Source of the DNA: Lysinibacillus sp. 2017
GTDB lineage: Bacteria > Bacillota > Bacilli > Bacillales_A > Planococcaceae
Direction of reading: 5' to 3'
Length of the DNA stretch: 64,000 nt
NCBI RefSeq assembly: GCF_003073375.1
Contig: NZ_CP029002.1
Location: forward strand, 2,218,001-2,282,000
The translations under genes and the position numbers were made by a program. Shown here one piece after another: positions 8,903-17,973 of this stretch. The notes beneath the pieces are model-generated. The model was not told the DNA's origin. It saw nothing but the letters and a program-made list of their open reading frames with translations, and did not search any database. Position 1 is the stretch's first letter; every line of letters begins with the position of its first letter.

Positions 8903-8934
8903 AATTTAAAAAACCGGTCATTTAAAATAACCGG
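8903..8934 (-). terminator. terminator of the mnt operon
   Basis: Minus strand: CCGGTTATT...AATGACCGG (8934-8914) followed by TTTTTT, just after the last permease gene. Strong intrinsic terminator shape. Confidence 0.8.
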
Positions 8935-8947
8935 GATTTGTATAATT

Positions 8948-9805
8948 CTATAAATCTATTGATTTCTTTATTTGCTTTTGTCTAAATTTGTCTATCACGA
9001 ATACAACAATAAAAATGAAACCGACTGCTGTTGCCATCATCCCTGAAATCGATGTATCCAAGTATTTAGCTACATAATAGCCAAATACTGCTGCCATTAC
9101 ACCGAAGCTCATGCTCCATAAAAACATTTGCGTAATGGAACGACTAATTAAATAGGCCGTTGCAGCTGGTCCTATTAACATAGCAATAACAAGGATTGCT
9201 CCCACACTATCAAATGATGAAACGGTCGTCAATGATATCGTCGTCATAAAGCTATAATGAATCAACACCACTGGCAACCCAATCGTCGCTGCATAAACAG
9301 GATCAAATGTTGTCAATTTCAATTCTTTATAGAGAAGAACTAGGAACACTATATTGATGAATAGTACAATACCTAGCATCCAAACGGCTTTTGGCATCGT
9401 CAATGAAAAAATAGTCCACGTATCCCATGGAACAAATGCTATTTCGCCCATCAACACATGCTCAACATCTAAATGTACATTGGCTGCAAATAACGTAATG
9501 AGTAATACCCCTAATGCAAATAATGAAGTAAATGTTACACCTATAGCTGCATCCTTTTGAATACCCGAAGCTTGTAATACTTGCACAATATAGGTTGTTA
9601 GAATCCCTGCGATTGCTGCTCCTACTAACATCCAAATGCCGCTTAAAGATTGTGTAATGATAAATGCCATGACCATACCAAATAGAACGGTGTGACTAAT
9701 CGCATCAGCAATCATTGCCAATTTCCTTAAAATTAAAAACACACCTGCTAATCCACACGTAACCCCGACTAATATACCCGTCAAAACAATCCAAAACTCA
9801 ATCAT
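8948..9805 (-). CDS. mntD: metal ABC transporter permease (MntD-like)
   Basis: 285 residues, 8-9 hydrophobic helices, ABC-3 family pattern (GLAGVFLILRKLAMIADAIS near the start; DAAIGVTFTSLFALGV in the middle). It is the second permease of a four-gene transporter and overlaps the first permease gene by 8 bp. With MntC it would form the membrane channel for manganese or a related divalent metal. Names follow the B. subtilis mntABCD order, which this operon matches. Confidence 0.8.
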   Translation of the reverse strand: MIEFWIVLTGILVGVTCGLAGVFLILRKLAMIADAISHTVLFGMVMAFIITQSLSGIWMLVGAAIAGILTTYIVQVLQASGIQKDAAIGVTFTSLFALGVLLITLFAANVHLDVEHVLMGEIAFVPWDTWTIFSLTMPKAVWMLGIVLFINIVFLVLLYKELKLTTFDPVYAATIGLPVVLIHYSFMTTISLTTVSSFDSVGAILVIAMLIGPAATAYLISRSITQMFLWSMSFGVMAAVFGYYVAKYLDTSISGMMATAVGFIFIVVFVIDKFRQKQIKKSIDL

Positions 9806-10670
9806 AACTACTCACCCTGAATTTTTTCTTTCTTATATATTTGCTCAATTGCCCTGTACTTGGGCTAATAATGTAAGATAAAAAGAACAAAACAGCGGCA
9901 AATAATACGATGATAGGCCCTGTAGATAATCCTGTACGTACAGAACTAATTAATGTGCCAAATACGCCCGACATCCCACCAATAAAAGCACTTAACAAAA
10001 GCATCGTTGATAAACGTTTCGTCCAGAGCTTTGCAGTCGCTGCTGGAATAATCAATAAAGCGGACATTAAGATAACACCTACTGCTTGAATGCCTGTCAC
10101 AATTGTTAAAACAATTAAGCTTGTTAATACAGCTTTTAATGCTTCAACTGGTAAGCCAATCCCTTTTGCATAAACAGGATCAAAAATCATCAGCTTCCAT
10201 TCTTTATAAAAACAAATACTTACAACAATAATGATCGCAGCACTAATAAATAACCAAGTTAAATCGGCCCTTGTCATGGCAGCTGCTTTACCAAATATAA
10301 AATCATTTAATCCACTTTGATTGCCTAAAGGACTTCGATTTACAATTGTTAATAGTACAATCCCTATCCCAAAGAAGACTGATAACACGAGCCCAATTGC
10401 TGTATCGGCTTGTAATTTTGAATACGTGACGATCCATTGAATACAGTAAACAGATAAAGCAGCTGTCATCGCTGCACCAATCATTAAAATAGGTAAATCT
10501 TTTTGACCTGTTATTAAAAAGGCAAGGGCTATACCCGGTAATGCCGCATGTGCAGCTGCATCTCCGACTAAACTTTGCTTTTGTAAAAAGGAAAACGTAC
10601 CCGTAATACCTGTTGCAACACCTAATAGCATTGTCCCGAGTAATATCCATAATATATTTCCAGTTAACAT
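9798..10670 (-). CDS. mntC: metal ABC transporter permease (MntC-like)
   Basis: 290 residues, ABC-3 family with about 8 helices; conserved GTFSFLQKQSLVGDAAAHAALPG near residues 25-47 and QADTAIGLVLSVFFGIGIVL in the middle. It starts 10 bp after the ATPase gene and overlaps the next permease gene by 8 bp, so the two permeases are translationally coupled. It has a basic C-terminal tail (YIRKKKFRVS). Confidence 0.8.
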   Translation of the reverse strand: MLTGNILWILLGTMLLGVATGITGTFSFLQKQSLVGDAAAHAALPGIALAFLITGQKDLPILMIGAAMTAALSVYCIQWIVTYSKLQADTAIGLVLSVFFGIGIVLLTIVNRSPLGNQSGLNDFIFGKAAAMTRADLTWLFISAAIIIVVSICFYKEWKLMIFDPVYAKGIGLPVEALKAVLTSLIVLTIVTGIQAVGVILMSALLIIPAATAKLWTKRLSTMLLLSAFIGGMSGVFGTLISSVRTGLSTGPIIVLFAAVLFFLSYIISPSTGQLSKYIRKKKFRVSSYD

Positions 10671-10680
10671 GGTGCCCTCC

Positions 10681-11409
10681 TTACAATGTATTCATCAGCA
10701 AAAGTTTGCCACCATAGGTTTTTTGTAATTGATCTACCGTAAATACGTCTTCGGTAGCACCTGATGTAATAATCGTTTTATTTAATAAAATGGTGTAATC
10801 AAAATAATCTTTTACGGTTTGTAAATCATGATGCACAACAAAAATACTTTTACCTTCTGCCTTTAAGCGTTTTAAAATATCTATAATCGTTTTTTCAGTT
10901 GCTGCATCTACACCTGCAAACGGTTCATCTAAAAAATAGACTTCTGCATTTTGTGCAAGCGCACGTGCTAGAAACACCCGTTGTTGTTGCCCACCTGAAA
11001 GCTGCCCAATTGAACGTTCTGCAAAATCTTGCATCCCTACACTTGTGAGCGCTGCTAATGCCTGTTTTTTATCTTCGTTTGTAATACGTTTAAATAATCC
11101 TCGGTGCCCATAACGCCCCATTAATACGATGTCGATAGCAGTCGTTGGGAAATCCCAATCGACTGCATTTCGCTGTGGCACATATCCAACAATTAAACTT
11201 TTAGGAGAAAAAACTTTACCTAAGATTTCCACACGACCAACTTTATTTGGAAGTTGATTTAAAATAGCCTTTAATAATGTAGATTTCCCTGCTCCATTTG
11301 GTCCAATAATGGCCGTTAAATGACCCGTTGGAACAGATATATTTACATTTTGTAAAACCTTTTTCTTATCATAAGCCACCGCCAAGTTCTCTACTTTTAA
11401 TGCTTCCAT
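10681..11409 (-). CDS. mntB: metal ABC transporter ATP-binding protein (MntB-like)
   Basis: About 242 residues. Walker A GPNGAGKST, Q-loop region YVPQRNAVDW, signature LSGGQQQR, Walker B VYFLDEP, H-loop VHHD are all present. It powers uptake through the MntC/MntD permease. The ATG at 11409 was preferred to an in-frame GTG at 11418 because AGGTAGGTGA precedes the ATG by five bases and includes that GTG. Nine bases separate it from the stop of the binding-protein gene. Confidence 0.85.
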   Translation of the reverse strand: MEALKVENLAVAYDKKKVLQNVNISVPTGHLTAIIGPNGAGKSTLLKAILNQLPNKVGRVEILGKVFSPKSLIVGYVPQRNAVDWDFPTTAIDIVLMGRYGHRGLFKRITNEDKKQALAALTSVGMQDFAERSIGQLSGGQQQRVFLARALAQNAEVYFLDEPFAGVDAATEKTIIDILKRLKAEGKSIFVVHHDLQTVKDYFDYTILLNKTIITSGATEDVFTVDQLQKTYGGKLLLMNTL

Positions 11410-11418
11410 AGCATTCAC

Positions 11419-12345
11419 CTACCTTAATGCATTTACAATCGTGTCTACATTGTGCTTATACATACCGATGTATGTACCTTCTTCTGTCCCTTCAGCACCC
11501 ATTGCATCAGAGAATAATTCGCCACCAATTGTTACCTCAATCCCCTTCTCTTTCGCCCCCTCAATAACGGCCTGTAAAGCTTTATCAGAAACACTGGATT
11601 CAACAAAAATCGCTTTAATATTATTTTGAACTAAGAACGAAACCATATTTTGTACGTCTTTTACTCCGTACTCCGATTCCGTACTTAAGCCTTGTAATCC
11701 GGTTACTTCAAAACCTTGGCTTTTACCGAAATAATTAAATGCATCATGCGCTGTCACTAAAATACGTTGCGTAGCTGGAATTTCTTCAATTCTTTTTTTC
11801 GCATATTGATTTAATTCATCTAACTCCACTAAATATGCTTCTTTATTTGCTTCAAAATCTTCTTTATGCTCTGGATACTCTTCGACTAACGTTTTCCCAA
11901 TCGTTTTAACTACTTCTTTCCATAGCTCAATATCAAACCATACGTGTGGGTCATGTAAAGTGGAATCTGCTTCATCAGCAAGTAGCTTACTCATTTCAAT
12001 ACTTTCAGCAACAGCTGTTACTGTTTTTTGCTCTGCCATTTTATTAAAGATATCTTGCATTTGCCCTTCTAAATGTAAACCGTTATAGAAAATAACCTCT
12101 GCTTTATCCAGTTTACTTACATCGCTTTGTGTCGCCTTGTATAAATGAGGATCTACACCTGGTCCCATAAGATTGGTTACTTGTAAATGCTCACCACCAA
12201 TTATTTTGACAGCATCCGCAATTTGACCAGTCGTTGCTACTACTATCCCTTCCTTTTCCTTTGAATCTGCATTGTCACCTTCCCCATTACAAGCAGCTAG
12301 TAATAAAAGAAGTCCAAGCCCTAAAACACCTACCAATTTTTTCAC
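11419..12345 (-). CDS. mntA: manganese-type substrate-binding lipoprotein (MntA/TroA-like)
   Basis: 308 residues, with a lipoprotein signal: basic MKK, hydrophobic core, LLAAC with Cys19. Cluster A-I (TroA/PsaA) binding protein. Likely ligands by position are His67 (DPHLY), His134 (DPHVW), His200 (TAHDAFNYF) and Asp280 (LFSD): the 3-His/1-Asp set of TroA-type proteins, which can bind Mn or Zn. The start is GTG, with AAGGAG nine bases upstream. A candidate MntR operator in its promoter supports manganese. Confidence 0.85.
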   Translation of the reverse strand: MKKLVGVLGLGLLLLLAACNGEGDNADSKEKEGIVVATTGQIADAVKIIGGEHLQVTNLMGPGVDPHLYKATQSDVSKLDKAEVIFYNGLHLEGQMQDIFNKMAEQKTVTAVAESIEMSKLLADEADSTLHDPHVWFDIELWKEVVKTIGKTLVEEYPEHKEDFEANKEAYLVELDELNQYAKKRIEEIPATQRILVTAHDAFNYFGKSQGFEVTGLQGLSTESEYGVKDVQNMVSFLVQNNIKAIFVESSVSDKALQAVIEGAKEKGIEVTIGGELFSDAMGAEGTEEGTYIGMYKHNVDTIVNALR

Positions 12346-12396
12346 TCTTTAACACTCCTTTTCCTTTGCGAATTAAATTTTTATACACAACAAAAT

Positions 12397-12439
12397 GTTT
12401 CCTTAGAGAAACTATATGCAGAAGCAATGGATTTTGCAA
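12397..12439 (-). promoter_or_regulatory. mnt promoter with candidate MntR operator
   Basis: Minus strand: TTGCAA (12439-12434), 17-bp spacer, TATAGT (12416-12411). Touching the -10 is the imperfect palindrome GTTTCTCTAAGGAAAC (12412-12397), close to the Bacillus MntR box, whose right half is AAGGAAAC. MntR-Mn would block initiation when manganese is sufficient. The pattern is seen; binding is inferred. Confidence 0.65.
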
Positions 12440-12481
12440 CCAAATTTTCTATTTTATTTTCTCCACTTTTAGACACAAAAA

Positions 12482-12521
12482 ACAGGCACAAAACGTTGTA
12501 CAATCAACATTTTGTGCCTGT
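12482..12521. repeat. long inverted repeat between divergent genes
   Basis: ACAGGCACAAAA (12482-12493) returns exactly as TTTTGTGCCTGT (12510-12521), with inner GTTG/CAAC also complementary. T-rich DNA follows on both sides. It sits between the divergent mntA and YfhD-like genes, where no transcript should end, so it may be an operator or part of a leader, or may mark a lost gene. Confidence 0.6.
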
Positions 12522-12592
12522 ATTTATTTTTTGTGATAAAAAATCGTTCTGATGCCATATTAAGAATGAACCTAGTTGAAAGGAGAATTCGT

Positions 12593-12766
12593 ATGGGAAG
12601 AGACGATAGTAAAAGTAAAGGCACGAATAAGCAATCATTACCTCAAACACCGAAAAACCTAAAAATTGCGCCGAACAAAGTGAGAGAAGAAATTGCCAAA
12701 GAATTTGATGAACTGCATCAGCAAGGTAAAAAGGCTAAAAATAATTCATCTAGAAACAATAAGTAA
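12593..12766 (+). CDS. small hydrophilic YfhD-like protein
   Basis: 57 residues beginning MGRDDSKSKG, then SLPQTPKN, a charged helix and a Lys/Asn-rich end. AAAGGAG lies seven bases before the ATG, so the upstream extension of the frame is not used. The MGR...LPQTPK opening resembles the small YfhD family of spore formers, but the C-terminal half does not fit well. It could alternatively be another small sporulation protein. Confidence 0.55.
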   Translation: MGRDDSKSKGTNKQSLPQTPKNLKIAPNKVREEIAKEFDELHQQGKKAKNNSSRNNK

Positions 12767-12824
12767 CTCGATGTAATTTCAGACTATTAACGTGCAACCA
12801 ACTTGTAACAAACCCTATCGTTGG

Positions 12825-13349
12825 TTATACAAATCCTAGCAAAACTTGCACAATTGCATCAAAAATTTCAAATTGGTTATTGTGATATAGCAATATATCC
12901 TTAGTAGAATTGACAAAACAAATTTCGATTAAAATGGCGGGCGCGGTCGTTTTATTTAATATGGCTAAATCGGTACGACGTTTTGCCCCGCGATTTTTAA
13001 AGCCACCAGCATTTGAAATGGCCGCGCTCATTTTTTTGGCAAGTGGTAGAATCGCGGGATTTACATAGAGCACTTCGGTTCCAATGGCAGCTGTCGTTTT
13101 TGCACGTACCGCATTAAAATGGATGCTGACATCTAGTTTTCGATTTGTTTTATTGTGTACCTTCACTAAATACGCTAAATTTTGTTGCTGATTTTTGGAC
13201 TGTTGATCAATTATGATATTTGTGTGTATTTGCGCACTTTTTAATCGTTTGGCAAGTTCCTTTACAACAAATATGACTTCCTCCCCTTCATCGATTAAAT
13301 CCTTAGCCCCTGTACCTTTCCCGTAATGCCCTGCACTAATTGTTAACAT
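12825..13349 (-). CDS. N-acetylmuramoyl-L-alanine amidase (Amidase_3)
   Basis: 174 residues, single-domain zinc amidase that cleaves the bond between MurNAc and the L-Ala of peptidoglycan. Zinc/catalytic residues visible: His8 in ISAGHYG, a glutamate in DEGEE (21-24), His78 in SIHFNA and Glu143 in LIEICFVN. No signal peptide or wall-binding repeats, so it may act within the mother cell, be exported otherwise, or be a phage-lysin relative. AGGAGG precedes the ATG. Monocistronic. Confidence 0.8.
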   Translation of the reverse strand: MLTISAGHYGKGTGAKDLIDEGEEVIFVVKELAKRLKSAQIHTNIIIDQQSKNQQQNLAYLVKVHNKTNRKLDVSIHFNAVRAKTTAAIGTEVLYVNPAILPLAKKMSAAISNAGGFKNRGAKRRTDLAILNKTTAPAILIEICFVNSTKDILLYHNNQFEIFDAIVQVLLGFV

Positions 13350-13469
13350 ATGATTCCTCCTAAGTTTCCATTTACAAACTATATAGAGAAATCAAGGGAC
13401 AAAAGGGACATAGTATTTTGTATATAAATTCGTTACAATGTGAATATCATACATAATTCGAGGTATATC

Positions 13470-14369
13470 ATGAAAAATAAAAGATTGATTGGATTTTTAC
13501 TTGTTGTAGCGGGCAGTTTTTTCTGGGGAATTGGCGGAACGGTGACGCAGCAGCTATTTTCACTAGGGATTGATGTCGGCTGGCTTGTGTCAACACGCCT
13601 TGTCATTGCAGGAATTCTGCTACTACTTACGCAAGCAATTTTTAAAGACCGCAAACAAATTATTCACATTTGGCAGGACAAATCTTCCGCGCTACGACTG
13701 GTCATTTTCGCAGTTTTCGGCATGCTTGCGGTACAGTATACATATATGGCTTCCATAAAAGAAGGCAATGCCGCGGTCGCTACATTACTACAATATTTAG
13801 CGCCTGTCATGATTATCGTGTGGGTCGTACTACGCGGGCAATCCAAATTCACGAAAAAAGATGCAGTTACCATCATACTTGCACTTGGCGGTAGTTTCTT
13901 CTTATTAACGAATGGCTCTTTATCCGCACTGGCTGTTCCGTTACCCGCCATTATTTGGGGATTATTATCTGGAGTCACATTAGCGTTCTACACACTTTAT
14001 GCAATTCAACTATTAAGACGCTTTGATTCACTCGTTGTGGTCGGCTGGGCAATGTTTCTTGCAGGAGTAACTATGAGCTTCTTTAAAGCGCCTTGGGATG
14101 TGGATGTATCCAGTTGGACTGGCACTACAATCCTTTACTTAGTAATTGTCATCATTTTCGGGACGATGCTGGCGTTTTGGTTTTACATTGAAAGCTTGAA
14201 AACCTTAAACGCTAAAGAAACAAGTCTCCTTGGTAATATCGAGCCACTGACTGCTGTTCTCGCAACAGTTTTATGGTTAAAGGAACCGTTTGGATCGTTT
14301 CAATGGTTTGGCGCAACGCTGATTTTGGTTATGATGGTTTATATTGCGTTAAAGGCGGAGAGGAAGTAA
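13470..14369 (+). CDS. EamA/DMT family transporter
   Basis: About 299 residues with ten hydrophobic helices in two EamA repeats; the first begins MKNKRLIGFLLVVAGSFFWG and the second has a conserved ending ETSLLGNIEPLTAVLATVLWLKEP (split here by family convention near residue 150). Drug/metabolite exporters of this type move amino acids or other small metabolites. ATG 13470 was chosen because CGAGG lies seven bases upstream; the frame also opens at a GTG ten codons earlier without a site. Confidence 0.8.
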   Translation: MKNKRLIGFLLVVAGSFFWGIGGTVTQQLFSLGIDVGWLVSTRLVIAGILLLLTQAIFKDRKQIIHIWQDKSSALRLVIFAVFGMLAVQYTYMASIKEGNAAVATLLQYLAPVMIIVWVVLRGQSKFTKKDAVTIILALGGSFFLLTNGSLSALAVPLPAIIWGLLSGVTLAFYTLYAIQLLRRFDSLVVVGWAMFLAGVTMSFFKAPWDVDVSSWTGTTILYLVIVIIFGTMLAFWFYIESLKTLNAKETSLLGNIEPLTAVLATVLWLKEPFGSFQWFGATLILVMMVYIALKAERK

Positions 14370-14428
14370 TTTTTCTATCAATTTATTTCAATGAGCTGAC
14401 AATGGCACATGCACCAAAACATAAAATG

Positions 14429-14473
14429 AACCCTCTATTTCAATTAAAACTTTGAAATAGAAGGTTCTTTTTT
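14429..14473. terminator. shared terminator between convergent genes
   Basis: AACCCTCTATTTCAA pairs with TTTGAAATAGAAGGTT (one mismatch), then CTTTTTT on the plus strand. It serves the EamA gene and probably the converging DUF4179 gene. Confidence 0.75.
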
Positions 14474-14478
14474 ACTTA

Positions 14479-15804
14479 TTATTTAAGGTCCACCTCAACA
14501 ACCCCCACTCCGCTCAAATATTGCTCATAACGTGAAAGTTTTAGTTGTACCGGATTTACTAGTGATGTAGAAGTAGTTATTAACTCTTTATCAAGTTGTT
14601 GCCCCACTAGCAGAAAACCATCATCGTCTGAAATCCATGCGTTACTAAAGTGAAACTCTTCTCCATTTGCATCGGTTACTTCACTAAAGTAAGTTTTATG
14701 AGTATGTTTATTCGTTGGGAACACCTTATACTGGATTTCATAATTGTCGCCAATTTCAAGTTCTTTGATTACTCCTTCTGCTTGGGTCAAAACCTGCTTC
14801 TTTTCAAAATCTATTTCAATAATTTCATCTTTTTTATCAATTACTTCAATATCACTAAATTCAACCGTTATACTTTTTGGTATTCTAAAATAATTACTCT
14901 CAAGCATCAGGCTAAATTTTTCATCATCTAAACTGCCAAAACCTGAAGTACCATTTCTAATTTTCCCCCATTGTTCCTGACGCTCATCATAAATTTGGAT
15001 ATCCCCAAAATCAAGAATTCGTTTTGTATTATTTGGATGAATCGATAACACGATTTCTGTGCGCAATGGAGAAATAACCAGTTCATTCATTGTAAAGCGT
15101 TGCCCATCCACTACGACTTGTTTATCGATTTTGTAGTGTTCAGATGCTTTAATCTCCTTCTTCAAAGTGAATGGAATTTCAAATACCGTGTCAGGTCGGT
15201 CGCGTAATGATAACTGCAACTCAAAATCTTTTGAAGAATAGTCCATTCCTTGTGGCGCCGAAATTTCAAAGGTATTTTCTATCTCGAATGTGCCCTCTTC
15301 TTGTGCAGACCAGCTACTACTAACACCTGCTTGAATAGGCTCATTATTTTGCAGTACTTCAGGTATAACACCAAAAATCTCAGCTAAATCTTCGTCTGAT
15401 TGCAACTTATAAGAGATAATCATTCCCGATTCATCTGCTACAACACCTGTAATCGTAAGCGTTTTTCCATCCAGCGTTTGACTTTCATTTATTTCTTCAA
15501 AATACTGATTTGCAAGAATATCCTCCATACCTTTATCAAACGCTATCATTTCAACTAACGGCTTAAAAATCGGTACTTGATACATGGCTTGTGCAAAATT
15601 AGTTGAATAACGAATTGAACTTAAAAGTGTAATCATCAAAATTGCCGCAACTACAATTAATTGAATGCCCCTTTTCTTACGGGTCTGTTGCTTCTTTAAA
15701 CGCTTTAGAGCAAGTTGTTGTGCTGTTGATATGGATGGATCAATCGGCAGGCCGTCAAGCAATTTGAAATAGTCCTCTTCATGATTTGGCTTAAAATCAC
15801 TCAT
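14479..15804 (-). CDS. DUF4179 anti-sigma-type membrane protein
   Basis: 441 residues: a cytoplasmic N-terminus (about 1-45, MSDFKPNHEEDYFKLLDGLP), one helix (about 46-64), then a long extracytoplasmic region with a DUF4179-type segment and a C-terminal beta-rich part. It overlaps the ECF sigma gene upstream by 4 bp (ATGA), the arrangement of sigma/anti-sigma pairs such as SigV/RsiV. It would hold the sigma factor at the membrane until an envelope signal. The signal cannot be inferred. Confidence 0.75.
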   Translation of the reverse strand: MSDFKPNHEEDYFKLLDGLPIDPSISTAQQLALKRLKKQQTRKKRGIQLIVVAAILMITLLSSIRYSTNFAQAMYQVPIFKPLVEMIAFDKGMEDILANQYFEEINESQTLDGKTLTITGVVADESGMIISYKLQSDEDLAEIFGVIPEVLQNNEPIQAGVSSSWSAQEEGTFEIENTFEISAPQGMDYSSKDFELQLSLRDRPDTVFEIPFTLKKEIKASEHYKIDKQVVVDGQRFTMNELVISPLRTEIVLSIHPNNTKRILDFGDIQIYDERQEQWGKIRNGTSGFGSLDDEKFSLMLESNYFRIPKSITVEFSDIEVIDKKDEIIEIDFEKKQVLTQAEGVIKELEIGDNYEIQYKVFPTNKHTHKTYFSEVTDANGEEFHFSNAWISDDDGFLLVGQQLDKELITTSTSLVNPVQLKLSRYEQYLSGVGVVEVDLK

Positions 15805-16307
15805 GACATATCCCCCTCTCTGAAAATCCGTTTTAGTTTGCTTAATGAATGATGCAATCTCGATTTAACCGTGCCCTCTGGTATATTTTGAATTTGTGCA
15901 ATTTCACTATTTTTTAAATCTCGAAAATATTTCAGATGAATTAATTGTTGTTGTTCAATCGTTAATAGTGAAATCATTTCATTTAATTCAATGAGTTCGT
16001 TTACCTGTTGCGGTTGTTCAATTATTTGGTCTGTTAAAATTACTCCATTTTGCTTTCGTTTTATGCCTAAACTCGTATTGATGACAATTCGAACAAGCCA
16101 TGTTTTAAAATAGTGTGGTGACTGCACTTTATTCATATTTTTTAGTGCTTGATACATCATTTCTTGGAGGGCATCGTTGGCGTCATGTTCATTATGTAAA
16201 TAACTAAAAGCCACGCGGTACATCGTGTCTTGATACAATGTTAACAGTTGTAATTGTGCCTGCTCATCACCTCGAATGGCACGTTTTGCTAAGTCGATTT
16301 CATCCAT
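15801..16307 (-). CDS. ECF RNA polymerase sigma factor
   Basis: 168 residues. Region 2: QDTMYRVAFSYLHNEHDANDALQEM; region 4: TIEQQQLIHLKYFRDLKNSEIAQIQNIPEGTVKSRLHHSL (described in two pieces). It is of the SigV/SigM size class and directs transcription of an unknown regulon, usually including its own operon. GAGGTGA precedes the ATG by four bases. Its stop overlaps the anti-sigma start. Confidence 0.85.
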   Translation of the reverse strand: MDEIDLAKRAIRGDEQAQLQLLTLYQDTMYRVAFSYLHNEHDANDALQEMMYQALKNMNKVQSPHYFKTWLVRIVINTSLGIKRKQNGVILTDQIIEQPQQVNELIELNEMISLLTIEQQQLIHLKYFRDLKNSEIAQIQNIPEGTVKSRLHHSLSKLKRIFREGDMS

Positions 16308-16385
16308 TTCTTCACCTCTTATAGATTAGATGTTTCAAGTGCTCGTTTCGTTCAAATTAAAAAAAATAATTTTTTACAAAATAAT

Positions 16386-16423
16386 ACAACCTGAGTCCAT
16401 TATACTTAACAGACCCAGGTTGT
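16386..16423 (-). terminator. hairpin between the two sigma operons
   Basis: ACAACCTGGGTCT and GGACTCAGGTTGT (minus strand) pair at 11 of 13 positions, followed by ATTATTTTG. It ends the upstream sigma/anti-sigma operon before the next one begins. Confidence 0.6.
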
Positions 16424-16480
16424 TTTCATTTTTATTCGATTAAACTTATACTTTCCCCAAACGTAATGCCTGCGCTGCCT

Positions 16481-17347
16481 TCACCCTGTATAAACAAATA
16501 CAACAATTGCCACAATCAATATAATCACTTTCCATTTTTCTACCTTATAAACTGTTAAATTTTGTACATTTCTTTTTACAACTCGCCACATAAAATAACC
16601 ATATCCGATTAATAATACGTAAAGAAATGGCTTATACAATGGGCCAACATAATACGCATAACCAAAAATGCCTACTAAAACACCCATCGCGATGATTGCA
16701 TATTTTGTTGCACCTTTATTTATTTCAGGTAACTTAATTCTTCTTTTCTTATAATAATAGTTCGGTATGACATTCATTAAAATGACGATTGGTGGTAGCA
16801 GTAATGTTATTGAGTTGCTTTTACCCCTATATAACGCGTCAAAAACATCTTCATAGAGTTTTCCTTCACCTGCGTAAAAAATTTGATGATCCACATCATA
16901 TAAAGTTAGATCTGATAATTGATAGCGCTGCTTTTCATTATTTTTCACTACGATTACATCGATAAAATGATCACCCAGTTGTCCATTTTCTACAACTTTC
17001 ATCTGATCAATTTGTTCAAAAAATATAACCGTTAAATCCGATTTCACCTGTTGCATGCCGACATATTGCATCGAAGGACGTGCACGAAATTCGCCTTCTT
17101 TTGCACTAAAATACGTATAAATCTGTTGAATTTCATCCGTTGCGGCTTGGTTATTTTTTATGGAAGGTGTGATGATTAAAAATAACCCAATACAAGCGAT
17201 AGCGGCGAATAGTACGACTTCTTTCCAAAGCATGATATCCTTCTTTTTTCGTGCGGGTTCTTCACTAATCTTTTGTGAAATGCGTTGCTTTACTTGTTCA
17301 TCTTCTGGCATATTATTAAGCTTTTGTAAGCGATTATCAATATTCAT
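16481..17347 (-). CDS. membrane protein, probable anti-sigma factor
   Basis: About 288 residues. A cytoplasmic N-terminus of 40 residues with KQRISQKI, one helix (about 45-62), an extracytoplasmic domain to about 175, then four more hydrophobic segments. It overlaps the sigma gene by 11 bp; its ribosome site GGAGGTGA is the sequence coding the Gly-Gly-Asp near the sigma C-terminus, so translation is coupled. ATG 17347 fits this site (seven bases). It resembles no anti-sigma family I can name; the role rests on position. Confidence 0.6.
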   Translation of the reverse strand: MNIDNRLQKLNNMPEDEQVKQRISQKISEEPARKKKDIMLWKEVVLFAAIACIGLFLIITPSIKNNQAATDEIQQIYTYFSAKEGEFRARPSMQYVGMQQVKSDLTVIFFEQIDQMKVVENGQLGDHFIDVIVVKNNEKQRYQLSDLTLYDVDHQIFYAGEGKLYEDVFDALYRGKSNSITLLLPPIVILMNVIPNYYYKKRRIKLPEINKGATKYAIIAMGVLVGIFGYAYYVGPLYKPFLYVLLIGYGYFMWRVVKRNVQNLTVYKVEKWKVIILIVAIVVFVYTG

Positions 17348-17831
17348 CAATGTCACCTCCTAAAATGCTTTGAAGAGCTTTCATAGCACTTCGTTGTGTA
17401 TTGACTAATTTCATATCTGAAATCCCCATAATTTCACATGTTTCCTTAATGGAGAGTTCTTCAATTTTCCGATAAATGAGCACTTCTCGCTGCATTGGCT
17501 TTAGCTGATGTAAGGCTTCATAAATGGTTTGTCGGTCTTCTTCTTGGATGATCCAATCATGGGGCACATAAGTTATTTCTTGTTTTTCATGTGATTTTGT
17601 AAAAGGCAGCCATTCAATTAATCCTTTTTTACGATAATGGTCATACACTAAATTTCTTGCGATTTGCCGAATGAATGTCACAGCGCTTGCTTCGTGTCTA
17701 AACTTTGCTTTATAAAACTTTAAAAACGTCTCCTGTGTCAAGTCTTCCGCTAGCTCCGCATTCGACACCATATAACGTATGTATTGATATAATTTTTGAA
17801 ATTGCTGCTCATAAATCTTATCAAAATCCAA
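17337..17831 (-). CDS. ECF RNA polymerase sigma factor (SigX/YlaC-like)
   Basis: About 164 residues. Region 2 includes AELAEDLTQETFLKFYKAKF and the -10 helix; region 4 includes LKPMQREVLIYRKIEELSIKE. Start: the TTG at 17831 is preferred because AGAGGTGA lies five bases before it, whereas the in-frame GTG at 17840 is inside that site. It forms an operon with the overlapping membrane gene. A second, unrelated-looking sigma pair follows immediately downstream. Confidence 0.8.
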   Translation of the reverse strand: MDFDKIYEQQFQKLYQYIRYMVSNAELAEDLTQETFLKFYKAKFRHEASAVTFIRQIARNLVYDHYRKKGLIEWLPFTKSHEKQEITYVPHDWIIQEEDRQTIYEALHQLKPMQREVLIYRKIEELSIKETCEIMGISDMKLVNTQRSAMKALQSILGGDIDEY

Positions 17832-17973
17832 GTTTCTCACCTCTCCTACTTCTATAGACGAATGAAAATAAAAAAATTGTAAAAATTATAAAAAAAAGAT
17901 AAACTAATTATATGTAAATTTTTGTTAAGTATGTTATTTATTTATTAATTGTATTAGAAAGTGGTGACTCTGT

